Source of the DNA: Antedon mediterranea
Lineage: Eukaryota > Echinodermata > Crinoidea > Comatulida > Antedonidae
Direction of reading: 5' to 3'
NCBI RefSeq assembly: GCF_964355755.1
Contig: NC_092680.1
Coordinates: forward strand, 11,759,001 to 11,823,000
DNA length: 64,000 nt
The position numbers and the translations under genes were made by a program. Shown here piece by piece: positions 9,601 to 18,499 of this stretch. Under the pieces are notes generated by a model. The model saw only the letters and a program-made list of their open reading frames with translations, made no database searches and was not told the origin of the DNA. Position 1 is the first letter of the stretch, and every line of letters begins with the position of its first letter.

Positions 9601-11546
9601 ACTTTGATGTTTTTGTGTAACCAAGTTTCATCGAAAATCACAAAATGGTCTAAAACGTCTCCAAATGCGATTTGAAGATATTCTGAGCACTTTGGTGTTT
9701 TTATGTTAAAAAGTTTTTTCGAAAATCACAAAATAGTCTAAAACGTCTCCAAATGCGATTTGAAGCTATTCTGTACACTTTGATGTTTTGTGTGAAAAAG
9801 TTTTGTCGAAATGCTCAAAATGGTCTAAAACGTTTTTAAAACGATATTAAGCTATTTTGTGCTCTTTGATTTTTTTGTGTAACCAAGTTTCATCGAAAAT
9901 CACAAAATGGTCTAAAACGTCTCAAAATGCGATTTGAAGCTTTTCTAAGCACTTTGGTGTTTTTATGTTAACAAGTTTTTTCGAAAATCACGAAATGGTC
10001 TAAAATGTCTCCAAATGCGATTTGAAGATATTCTGAGAACTTTGGTGTTTTTATGTTAAAAAGTTTTTTCGAAAATCACAAAATGGTCTAAAACGTCTCC
10101 AAATGCGATTTGAAGCTCTTCTGTACACTTTGATGTTTTGTGTGAAAAAGTTTTGTCGAAATGCTCAAAATGGTCTAAAACGTTTTTAAATACGATATTA
10201 AGCTGTTTTGTGCACTTTGATGATTTGTGTGAAAAGTTTTAACGAAATGCTCAAAATGGTCTAAAACGGTTTCTAATGTGATTTTAAGCACTTTGATGTT
10301 TTTGTGTAACCAAGTTTTTTCGAAAATCACAAAATAGTCTAAAACGTCTCCAAATGCGATTTGAAGCTTTTCTAAGCACTTTGGTGTTTTTATGTTAACA
10401 AGTTTTTTCGAAAATCACAAAATGGTCTAAAACGTCTCCAAATGCGATTTGAGGATATTCTGAGCACTTTGGTGTTTTTTTGTTAAAAAGTTTTTTCGAA
10501 AATCACAAAATGGTCTAAAACGTCTCCAAATGCGATTTGAAGCTATTCTGTACACTTTGATGTTTTGTGTGAAAAAGTTTTGTCGAAATGCTCAAAATGG
10601 TCTAAAACGTTTTTAAATACGATATTAAGCTATTTTGTGCACTTTGATGATTTGTGTGAAAAGTTTTAACGAAATGCTCAAAATGGTCTAAAACGGTTTC
10701 TAATGTGATTTTAAGCACTTTGATGATTTTGTGTAACCAAGTTTCATCGAAATGTACAAAATAGTCTAAAACGTCTCCAAATGCGATTTGAAGCTTTTCT
10801 AAGCACTTTGGTGTTTTTATGTTAACAAGTTTTTTCGAAAATCACAAAATGGTCTAAAACGTCTCCAAATGCGATTTGAAGCTATTCTGTACACTTTGAT
10901 GTTTTTTTGTTAAAAAGTTTTTTCGAAAATCACAAAATGGTCTAAAACGTCTCCAAATGCGATTTGAAGCTATTCTGTACACTTTGATGTTTTGTGTGAA
11001 AAAGTTTTGTCGAAATGCTCAAAATGGTCCAAAACGTTTTTAAATACGATATTAAGCTATTTTGTGATCTTTGATGTTTTTGTGTGAAAAGTTTTATCGA
11101 AATGCTCAAAATGGTCTAAAACGGTTTCTATTGTGATTTTAAGCACTTTGATGATTTTGTGTAACCAAGTTTCATCGAAATGTACAAAATGGTCTAAAAC
11201 GTCTCCAAATGCGATTTGAAGCTATTCTAAGTAATTTTGTGTTTTTATGTTAACAAGTTTTTTCGAAAATCACAAAATGGTCTAAAACGTCTTCAAATGC
11301 GATTTGAAGCTATTCTGTACACTTTGATGTTTTGTGTGAAAAAGTTTTGTCAAAATGCTCAAAATGGTCTAAAACGTTTTTAAAACGATATTAAGCTATT
11401 TTGTGCTCTTTGATGTTTTTGTGTAACCAAGTTTCATCGAAAATCACAAAATGGTCTAAAACGTCTCCAAATGCGATTTGAAGCTTTTCTAAGCACTTTG
11501 GTGTTTTTATGTTAACAAGTTTTTTCGAAAATCACAAAATGGTCTA
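8900..11546 (+). repeat. Block copied at about 60.8-63.4 kb (offset about 51,867 bp)
   Basis: Shared rare variants fix the offset: GGTCCAAAACG (11026 and 62893), GTAATTTTGTG (11231 and 63098) and a B monomer carrying GATGTTTTTTTGTTAAAAAG (near 10898 and 62765). The downstream paralogue has an uninterrupted site at 63412-63413 where this copy carries the mobile element. Confidence 0.78.
11545..11546. repeat. Target site duplication, left (TA)
   Basis: The satellite core GGTCTAAAACG is split after GGTCTA, and TA is repeated at 12429-12430. If the first element base (T at 11547) is counted in the duplication, it would be TAT against TAA, a 3-bp duplication with one change. Confidence 0.8.
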
Positions 11547-11547
11547 T

Positions 11548-11565
11548 GGCCCCGTTTCTGCTGCC
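11548..11565 (+). repeat. Left terminal inverted repeat
   Basis: GGCCCCGTTTCTGCTGCC. It is the inverse of the right end with one mismatch (C for G at the third base). The similarity continues inward into AAAATATACCGTATA, with a 4-bp gap between the two ends. Confidence 0.88.
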
Positions 11566-11570
11566 AAAAA

Positions 11571-11592
11571 TATACCGTATATATACGGTATA
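11571..11592. repeat. Perfect 22-bp palindrome
   Basis: Two head-to-head copies of TATACCGTAT around a central AT step; the sequence equals its own reverse complement. It belongs to the subterminal motif cluster. Confidence 0.88.
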
Positions 11593-11737
11593 TTTTATAT
11601 ACGGTATATTTTTTGGCAGCAGAAATGGGTCTCATAAAAAATATACCGTATATATATGCGGTATATATACCGTATAAATATCCCCATCGTTTGTGGATAT
11701 TATACGGTATATTCCAAAATATACCGTATATTTCGTA

Positions 11738-11770
11738 CCCCATTTCTGCTGCACTCAAAATATACCGTAA
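11738..11770 (+). repeat. Internal degenerate copy of the terminal repeat
   Basis: CCCCATTTCTGCTGC followed by ACTCAAAATATACCGTAA matches the left terminus plus its first subterminal motif, in the same orientation. A shorter core, TTTCTGCTGC, recurs at 11833-11842. Confidence 0.75.
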
Positions 11771-12365
11771 ATGTGGCCCGACTCGTGACACGAGGTCAAA
11801 AACTAACAGAGCGCGACGCGTTTGTTTTGGTTTTTCTGCTGCATTGAAAGTTGAAACACACGTGTAAAAGCAAGCAACAGATCAAAATGTCACTGTGGAC
11901 CGAACAAATCACTATTTTTGCAATTCAATTGTGGGGGGAAGCGAAGGTTGGGGGGGGGGGAGACTGCATGGCAACAGAAGAGATACCGAGATTTTAATTA
12001 CAATAAATCGAATGTTCTTACACGACAACAACGTGATGTAAAATCATGGTAAAATACTGTATAATAGAAAATGGAAATTAAAACGGCAATATAGGATAAT
12101 ATAGCATAATATAAACTCAATTTGAATAACAGAGTTTATTTATAGTGACATTTCTAGATTGTGCTTGTATGTGCGGTGTAAATTCGTTGCCACTTCTGCT
12201 CATTAGATTTAAAATAGAAAGCAATGCTGTCATGTAACCTCACTACACGAGACTCTAGGTCAATCCATACTTCCGTCTCACGAAATGCATTTTGGGTAAT
12301 GAAAGCCAACTTTTTTACAACCCACCCACGAAGTATGTGCAGCGGAAACGGTGCACGAATTTCAT
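11771..12365. other. Unique interior of the mobile element
   Basis: About 595 bp with neither satellite nor palindrome-motif composition. Visible items: a short hairpin CTCGTG-a-CACGAG at 11782-11794, a GCGCGACGCG patch near 11811, G runs at 11933-11960, and an AT-rich zone around 12040-12140. An inverted terminal-repeat core, GCAGCGGAAACGG, lies at 12339-12351. The only notable open frame is on the minus strand (12154-12468, 104 codons). It runs out through the right terminal repeat into the satellite and shows no recognisable transposase motif, so I do not call a gene. Confidence 0.7.
11933..11960 (+). other. G-run pair (G6 and G11)
   Basis: G6 at 11933-11938, GG at 11946-11947 and G11 at 11950-11960 lie within 28 bp, the only such G-rich patch in the window. 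A G-quadruplex is possible if the long run supplies more than one tract. The run length is also a place where a sequencing error is likely. Confidence 0.7.
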
Positions 12366-12404
12366 ATACGGTATATTTATACGGTATATTTATACGGTAT
12401 ATTT
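12366..12404. repeat. Right subterminal triplet, 3 x 13 bp
   Basis: Three exact tandem copies of ATACGGTATATTT start at 12366, 12379 and 12392, next to the right terminal repeat. They are the complement of the left-end motif, so both ends present the motif in mirror orientation. Confidence 0.88.
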
Positions 12405-12410
12405 TGGGTT

Positions 12411-12428
12411 GGCAGCAGAAACGGGCCC
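12411..12428 (-). repeat. Right terminal inverted repeat
   Basis: GGCAGCAGAAACGGGCCC, the inverse of the left end at 17 of 18 bases. It abuts the second TA. A one-mismatch copy of its first 13 bases lies upstream at 12339-12351. Confidence 0.88.
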
Positions 12429-12430
12429 TA
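12429..12430. repeat. Target site duplication, right (TA)
   Basis: The satellite resumes TAAAACGTCTCC. Removing 882 bp plus one TA restores the standard core GGTCTAAAACG. Confidence 0.8.
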
Positions 12431-12825
12431 AAACGTCTCCAAATGCGATTTGAAGCTCTTCTGTACACTTTGATGTTTTGTGTGAAAAAGTTTTCTCGAA
12501 ATTCTCAAAATGGTCTAAAACTTTTTTAAATACGATATTAAGCTGTTTTGTGCACTTTGATGATTTGTGTGAAAAGTTTTAACGAAATGCTCAAAATGGT
12601 CAAAAACGGTTTCTAATGTGATTTTAAGCACTTTGATGTTTTTGTGTAACCAAGTTTTTTTCGAAAATCACAAAATGGTCTAAAACGTCTCCAAATGCGA
12701 TTTGAGGATATTCTGAGCACTTTGGTGTTTTTATGTTAAAAAGTTTTTTCGAAAATCACAAAATGGTCTAAAACGTCTCAAAATGCGATTTGAAGCTATT
12801 CTGTACACTTTGATGTTTTGTGTGA

Positions 12826-15667
12826 AAAAGTTTTGTCGAAATGCTCAAAATGGTCTAAAACGTTTTTAAAACGATATTAAGCTATTTTGTGCTCTTTGAT
12901 GTTTTTGTGTAACCAAGTTTCATCGAAATCAACAAAATGGTCTAATACGTCTCCAAATGCGATTTGAAGCTTTTCCAAGCACTTTGCTGTTTTTATGTTA
13001 ACAAGTTTTTTCGAAAATCACAAAATGGTCTAAAACGTCTTCAAATGCGATTTGAAGCTATTCTGTAGACTTTGATGTTTTGTGTGAAAAAGTTTTGTCG
13101 AAATGCTCAAAATGGTCTAAAACGTTTTTAAATACGATATTAAGCTATTTTGTGATCTTTGATGTTTTTGTGTGAAAAGTTTTATCAAAATGCTCAAAAT
13201 GGTCTGAAACGGTTTCTAATGCGATTTGAAGCTATTCTGTACACTTTGAAGTTTTGTGTGAAAAAGTTTTCTCGAAATGCTCAAAATGGTCTAAAACGTT
13301 TTTATATACCATATTAAGCTATTTTGTGCACTTTGATGTTTTTTGTGAAAAGTTTTATCGAAATGCTCAAAATGGTCTAAAACGGTTTCTATTGGGATTT
13401 TAAGCACTTTGATGATTTTGTGTAACCAAGTTTCATCGAAATGTACAAAATGGTCTAAAACGTCTCCAAATGCGATTTGAAGCTATTCTAAGTACTTTTG
13501 TGTTTTTATGTTAACAAGTTTTTTCGAAAATCAGAAAATGGTCTAAAACGTCTTCAAATGCGATTTGAAGCTATTCTGTACACTTTTATGTTTTGTGTGA
13601 AAAAGTTTTGTCGAAATTCTCAAAATGGTCTAAAACGTTTTTAAATACGATATTAAGCTGTTTTGTGCACTTTGATGATTTGTGTGAAAAGTTTTAACGA
13701 AATGCTCAAAATGGTCAAAAACGGTTTCTAATGTGATTTTAAGCACTTTGATGTTTTTGTGTAACCAAGTTTTTTCAAAAATCACAAAATGGTCTAAAAC
13801 GTCTCCAAATGCGATTTGAAGCTTTTCTAAGCACTTTGGTGTTTTTATGTTAACAAGTTTTTTCGAAAATCACAAAATGGTCTAAAACGTCTCCAAATGC
13901 GATTTGAAGATATTCTGAGCACTTTGGTGTTTTTATGTTAAAAAGTTTTTTCGAAAATCACAAAATAGTCTAAAACGTCTCCAAATGCGATTTGAAGCTA
14001 TTCTGTACACTTTGATGTTTTGTGTGAAAAAGTTTTGTCGAAATGCTCAAAATGGTCTAAAACGTTTTTAAAACGATATTAAGCTATTTTGTGCTCTTTG
14101 ATGTTTTTGTGTAACCAAGTTTCATCGAAAATCACAAAATGGTCTAAAACGTCTCAAAATGCGATTTGAAGCTTTTCTAAGCACTTTGGTGTTTTTATGT
14201 TAACAAGTTTTTTCGAAAATCACGAAATGGTCTAAAATGTCTCCAAATGCGATTTGAAGATATTCTGAGCACTTTGGTGTTTTTATATTAAAAAGTTTTT
14301 TCGAAAATCACAAAATGGTCTAAAACGTCTCCAAATGCGATTTGAAGCTCTTCTGTACACTTTGATGTTTTGTGTGAAAAAGTTTTGTCGAAATGCTCAA
14401 AATGGTCTAAAACGTTTTTAAATACGATATTAAGCTGTTTTGTGCACTTTGATGATTTGTGTGAAAAGTTTTAACGAAATGCTCAAAATGGTCAAAAACG
14501 GTTTCTAATGTGATTTTAAGCACTTTGATGTTTTTGTGTAACCAAGTTTTTTCAAAAATCACAAAATGGTCTAAAACGTCTCCAAATGCGATTTGAAGCT
14601 TTTCTAAGCACTTTGGTGTTTTTATGTTAACAAGTTTTTTCGAAAATCACAAAATGGTCTAAAACGTCTCCAAATGCGATTTGAAGATATTCTGAGCACT
14701 TTGGTGTTTTTATGTTAAAAAGTTTTTTCGAAAATCACAAAATGGTCTAAAACGTCTCCAAATGCGATTTGAAGCTATTCTGTACACTTTGATGTTTTGT
14801 GTGAAAAAGTTTTGTCGAAATGCTCAAAATGGTCTAAAACGTTTTTAAAACGATATTAAGCTATTTTGTGCTCTTTGATGTTTTTGTGTAACCAAGTTTC
14901 ATCGAAAATCACAAAATGGTCTAAAACGTCTCAAAATGCGATTTGAAGCTTTTCTAAGCACTTTGGTGTTTTTATGTTAACAAGTTTTTTCGAAAATCAC
15001 GAAATGGTCTAAAATGTCTCCAAATGCGATTTGAAGATATTCTGAGAACTTTGGTGTTTTTATGTTAAAAAGTTTTTTCGAAAATCACAAAATGGTCTAA
15101 AACGTCTCCAAATGCGATTTGAAGCTCTTCTGTACACTTTGATGTTTTGTGTGAAAAAGTTTTGTCGAAATGCTCAAAATGGTCTAAAACGTTTTTAAAT
15201 ACGATATTAAGCTGTTTTGTGCACTTTGATGATTTGTGTGAAAAGTTTTAACGAAATGCTCAAAATGGTCTAAAACGGTTTCTAATGTGATTTTAAGCAC
15301 TTTGATGTTTTTGTGTAACCAAGTTTTTTCGAAAATCACAAAATAGTCTAAAACGTCTCCAAATGCGATTTGAAGCTTTTCTAAGCACTTTGGTGTTTTT
15401 ATGTTAACAAGTTTGTTCGAAAATCACAAAATGGTCTAAAACGTCTCCAAATGCGATTTGAGGATATTCTGAGCACTTTGGTGTTTTTTTGTTAAAAAGT
15501 TTTTTCGAAAATCACAAAATGGTCTAAAACGTCTCCAAATGCGATTTGAAGCTATTCTGTACACTTTGATGTTTTGTGTGAAAAAGTTTTGTCGAAATGC
15601 TCAAAATGGTCTAAAACGTTTTTAAATACGATATTAAGCTATTTTGTGCACTTTGATGATTTGTGTG
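12826..15667 (+). repeat. 2842-bp higher-order repeat, copy 1
   Basis: Matches 15668-18499 at an offset of 2842 bp, changing to 2832 bp past a 10-bp deletion in copy 2. Shared rare variants are TGTAGACTTT (13063 and 15905), the F monomer (13303 and 16145), GAGAACTTTGG (15044 and 17876) and GTTTGTTCG (15411 and 18243). The left limit is the mismatch at 12825 against 15667. Confidence 0.88.
14235..15011 (+). repeat. 777-bp nine-monomer unit
   Basis: A'-B-C1-D-A-A'-B-C3-A. The unit opens after the CACGAAATGGTCTA variant core as AAATGTCTCC and recurs immediately at 15012 with the same opening, but the following copy changes after its fifth monomer. The variant CACGAAATGG marks the same monomer elsewhere, for example near 17064, 17831, 19638, 24171, 51976 and 63750. 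Confidence 0.8.
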
Positions 15668-15699
15668 AAAAGTTTTGTCGAAATGCTCAAAATGGTCTA
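15614..15699 (+). repeat. Hybrid junction monomer C/B (86 bp)
   Basis: The left part is C type through GATTTGTGTG; from AAAAGTTTTGTCG onward it is B type. It lies exactly at the boundary between the two 2842-bp copies. The same position at the far end of copy 2 (18500 onward) continues as an ordinary C1 with AAAAGTTTTAACG. The crossover therefore fell in the shared GAAAAGTTTT. Confidence 0.85.
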
Positions 15700-18499
15700 A
15701 AACGTTTTTAAAACGATATTAAGCTATTTTGTGCTCTTTGATGTTTTTGTGTAACCAAGTTTCATCGAAATCAACAAAATGGTCTAATACGTCTCCAAAT
15801 GCGATTTGAAGCTTTTCCAAGCACTTTGCTGTTTTTATGTTAACAAGTTTTTTCGAAAATCACAAAATGGTCTAAAACGTCTTCAAATGCGATTTGAAGC
15901 TATTCTGTAGACTTTGATGTTTTGTGTGAAAAAGTTTTGTCGAAATGCTCAAAATGGTCTAAAACGTTTTTAAATACGATATTAAGCTATTTTGTGATCT
16001 TTGATGTTTTTGTGTGAAAAGTTTTATCAAAATGCTCAAAATGGTCTGAAACGGTTTCTAATGCGATTTGAAGCTATTCTGTACACTTTGAAGTTTTGTG
16101 TGAAAAAGTTTTCTCGAAATGCTCAAAATGGTCTAAAACGTTTTTATATACCATATTAAGCTATTTTGTGCACTTTGATGTTTTTTGTGAAAAGTTTTAT
16201 CGAAATGCTCAAAATGGTCTAAAACGGTTTCTATTGGGATTTTAAGCACTTTGATGATTTTGTGTAACCAAGTTTCATCGAAATGTACAAAATGGTCTAA
16301 AACGTCTCCAAATGCGATTTGAAGCTATTCTAAGTACTTTTGTGTTTTTATGTTAACAAGTTTTTTCGAAAATCAGAAAATGGTCTAAAACGTCTTCAAA
16401 TGCGATTTGAAGCTATTCTGTACACTTTTATGTTTTGTGTGAAAAAGTTTTGTCGAAATTCTCAAAATGGTCTAAAACGTTTTTAAATACGATATTAAGC
16501 TGTTTTGTGCACTTTGATGATTTGTGTAAAAAGTTTTAACGAAATGCTCAAAATGGTCAAAAACGGTTTCTAATGTGATTTTAAGCACTTTGATGTTTTT
16601 TTGTAACCAAGTTTTTTCAAAAATCACAAAATGGTCTAAAACGTCTCCAAATGCGATTTGAAGCTTTTCTAAGCACTTTGGTGTTTTTATGTTAACAAGT
16701 TTTTTCGAAAATCACAAAATGGTCTAAAACGTCTCCAAATGCGATTTGAAGATATTCTGAGCACTTTGGTGTTTTTATGTTAAAAAGTTTTTTCGAAAAT
16801 CACAAAATAGTCTAAAACGTCTCCAAATGCGATTTGAAGCTATTCTGTACACTTTGATGTTTTGTGTGAAAAAGTTTTGTCGAAATGCTCAAAATGGTCT
16901 AAAACGTTTTTAAAACGATATTAAGCTATTTTGTGCTCTTTGATGTTTTTGTGTAACCAAGTTTCATCGAAAATCACAAAATGGTCTAAAACGTCTCAAA
17001 ATGCGATTTGAAGCTTTTCTAAGCACTTTGGTGTTTTTATGTTAACAAGTTTTTTCGAAAATCACGAAATGGTCTAAAATGTCTCCAAATGCGATTTGAA
17101 GATATTCTGAGCACTTTGGTGTTTTTATGTTAAAAAGTTTTTTCGAAAATCACAAAACGTCTCCAAATGCGATTTGAAGCTCTTCTGTACACTTTGATGT
17201 TTTGTGTGAAAAAGTTTTGTCGAAATGCTCAAAATGGTCTAAAACGTTTTTAAATACGATATTAAGCTGTTTTGTGCACTTTGATGATTTGTGTGAAAAG
17301 TTTTAACGAAATGCTCAAAATGGTCAAAAACGGTTTCTAATGTGATTTTAAGCACTTTGATGTTTTTGTGTAACCAAGTTTTTTCAAAAATCACAAAATG
17401 GTCTAAAACGTCTCCAAATGCGATTTGAAGCTTTTCTAAGCACTTTGGTGTTTTTATGTTAACAAGTTTTTTCGAAAATCACAAAATGGTCTAAAACGTC
17501 TCCAAATGCGATTTGAAGATATTCTGAGCACTTTGGTGTTTTTATGTTAAAAAGTTTTTTCGAAAATCACAAAATAGTCTAAAACGTCTCCAAATGCGAT
17601 TTGAAGCTATTCTGTACACTTTGATGTTTTGTGTGAAAAAGTTTTGTCGAAATGCTCAAAATGGTCTAAAACGTTTTTAAAACGATATTAAGCTATTTTG
17701 TGCTCTTTGATGTTTTTGTGTAACCAAGTTTCATCGAAAATCACAAAATGGTCTAAAACGTCTCAAAATGCGATTTGAAGCTTTTCTAAGCACTTTGGTG
17801 TTTTTATGTTAACAAGTTTTTTCGAAAATCACGAAATGGTCTAAAATGTCTCCAAATGCGATTTGAAGATATTCTGAGAACTTTGGTGTTTTTATGTTAA
17901 AAAGTTTTTTCGAAAATCACAAAATGGTCTAAAACGTCTCCAAATGCGATTTGAAGCTCTTCTGTACACTTTGATGTTTTGTGTGAAAAAGTTTTGTCGA
18001 AATGCTCAAAATGGTCTAAAACGTTTTTAAATACGATATTAAGCTGTTTTGTGCACTTTGATGATTTGTGTGAAAAGTTTTAACGAAATGCTCAAAATGG
18101 TCTAAAACGGTTTCTAATGTGATTTTAAGCACTTTGATGTTTTTGTGTAACCAAGTTTTTTCGAAAATCACAAAATAGTCTAAAACGTCTCCAAATGCGA
18201 TTTGAAGCTTTTCTAAGCACTTTGGTGTTTTTATGTTAACAAGTTTGTTCGAAAATCACAAAATGGTCTAAAACGTCTCCAAATGCGATTTGAGGATATT
18301 CTGAGCACTTTGGTGTTTTTTTGTTAAAAAGTTTTTTCGAAAATCACAAAATGGTCTAAAACGTCTCCAAATGCGATTTGAAGCTATTCTGTACACTTTG
18401 ATGTTTTGTGTGAAAAAGTTTTGTCGAAATGCTCAAAATGGTCTAAAACGTTTTTAAATACGATATTAAGCTATTTTGTGCACTTTGATGATTTGTGTG
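15668..18499 (+). repeat. 2842-bp higher-order repeat, copy 2 (2832 bp)
   Basis: The tandem partner of 12826-15667. It lacks 10 bp after 17155: AAAATGGTCTAAAACG became AAAACG, explained by slippage between two AAAA runs 10 bp apart. The same deletion appears at 63841, so the two places share ancestry. Confidence 0.88.

Larger units (their letters stand above)
1..11546 (+). repeat. Satellite array, left arm (86-88 bp monomers)
   Basis: Uninterrupted head-to-tail satellite. Nearly every 86-88 bp the core CAAAATGGTCTAAAACG recurs, and no monomer is inverted. Monomer types alternate in a partly regular order. From 52 to 1080 the order is B-C1-D-A-A''-B-C2-D'-A'''-B'-C3-A (12 monomers, 1029 bp). 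A typical A monomer is 28/88 G+C. I see no gene, RNA gene or promoter anywhere in this stretch; the short open frames that exist are translations of the repeat. The array continues off the left edge of the window, because base 1 falls inside a monomer. The function is not readable from sequence; a centromeric or pericentromeric location is an inference from array size and HOR organisation. Confidence 0.97.
11548..11630. repeat. Fold-back structure at the left end (83 bp)
   Basis: The left terminal repeat and adjoining ATACCGTATA face an inverted copy at 11598-11630 that ends GGCAGCAGAAATGGGTC. The arms 11555-11581 and 11598-11625 differ only by one extra A. The block looks like a minimal element with two ends and almost no interior. 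It could be a nested insertion of a deleted sibling, or an inverted duplication of the terminus. Confidence 0.8.
11571..11770. repeat. Left subterminal cluster of ATACCGTAT motifs
   Basis: Exact motif copies, either orientation, start at 11572, 11583, 11599, 11643, 11667, 11702 and 11721. Near copies are at about 11655 (ATGCGGTAT) and 11762 (ATACCGTAA). The motif is absent from the satellite. Subterminal motif arrays are transposase-binding regions in several DNA-transposon families; that role here is an inference. Confidence 0.82.
11547..12428. mobile_element. Non-autonomous DNA transposon (MITE-like), 882 bp
   Basis: Seen: a non-satellite insertion bounded by 18-bp inverted repeats matching at 17 of 18 bases, with a TA duplication. 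Uninterrupted copies of the same satellite context exist at 4940-4941 (both flanks match, including TTCTCGAAATTC and AAAACTTTTTT downstream) and at 63412-63413. Subterminal zones are rich in ATACCGTAT palindromes. The middle is unique sequence with no recognisable transposase, so mobility would depend on an enzyme supplied elsewhere. Family knowledge: GGGCCNGTTT-type ends with TA or TWA duplications fit the PIF/Harbinger group (including ISL2EU-like relatives) better than Tc1/mariner, whose ends usually begin CAGT. The assignment is an inference. The low end divergence suggests a fairly young insertion. Confidence 0.88.

Noticed and set aside
9398-9631. Minus-strand frames of 63-81 codons in the satellite (also near 21465, 26009, 31061, 33311, 35956, 45561, 49774 and 59735)
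   Set aside because: All are the same repeat read in one frame, with low-complexity repeated products and no consistent start context. They are present wherever the monomer order C1-D-A occurs.
11507-11867. Overlapping open frames on both strands at the left end of the transposon
   Set aside because: They are rich in Tyr and Ile from the TATACCGTATA palindromes, overlap each other on opposite strands, and cross the terminal repeat into satellite.
12000-12010. AATAAA-like word in the transposon interior as a polyadenylation signal
   Set aside because: A single AT-rich hexamer with no transcript or gene to terminate carries no weight.
11547-12428. Tc1/mariner assignment from the TA duplication
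   Set aside because: The ends begin GGCCCC/GGGCCC rather than CAGT-like, and the subterminal motif arrays are not typical, so TA alone is insufficient.
12224-12529. 101-codon plus-strand frame across the right end of the transposon
   Set aside because: It runs through the terminal repeat and finishes in satellite sequence, so it cannot be an element or host gene as such.
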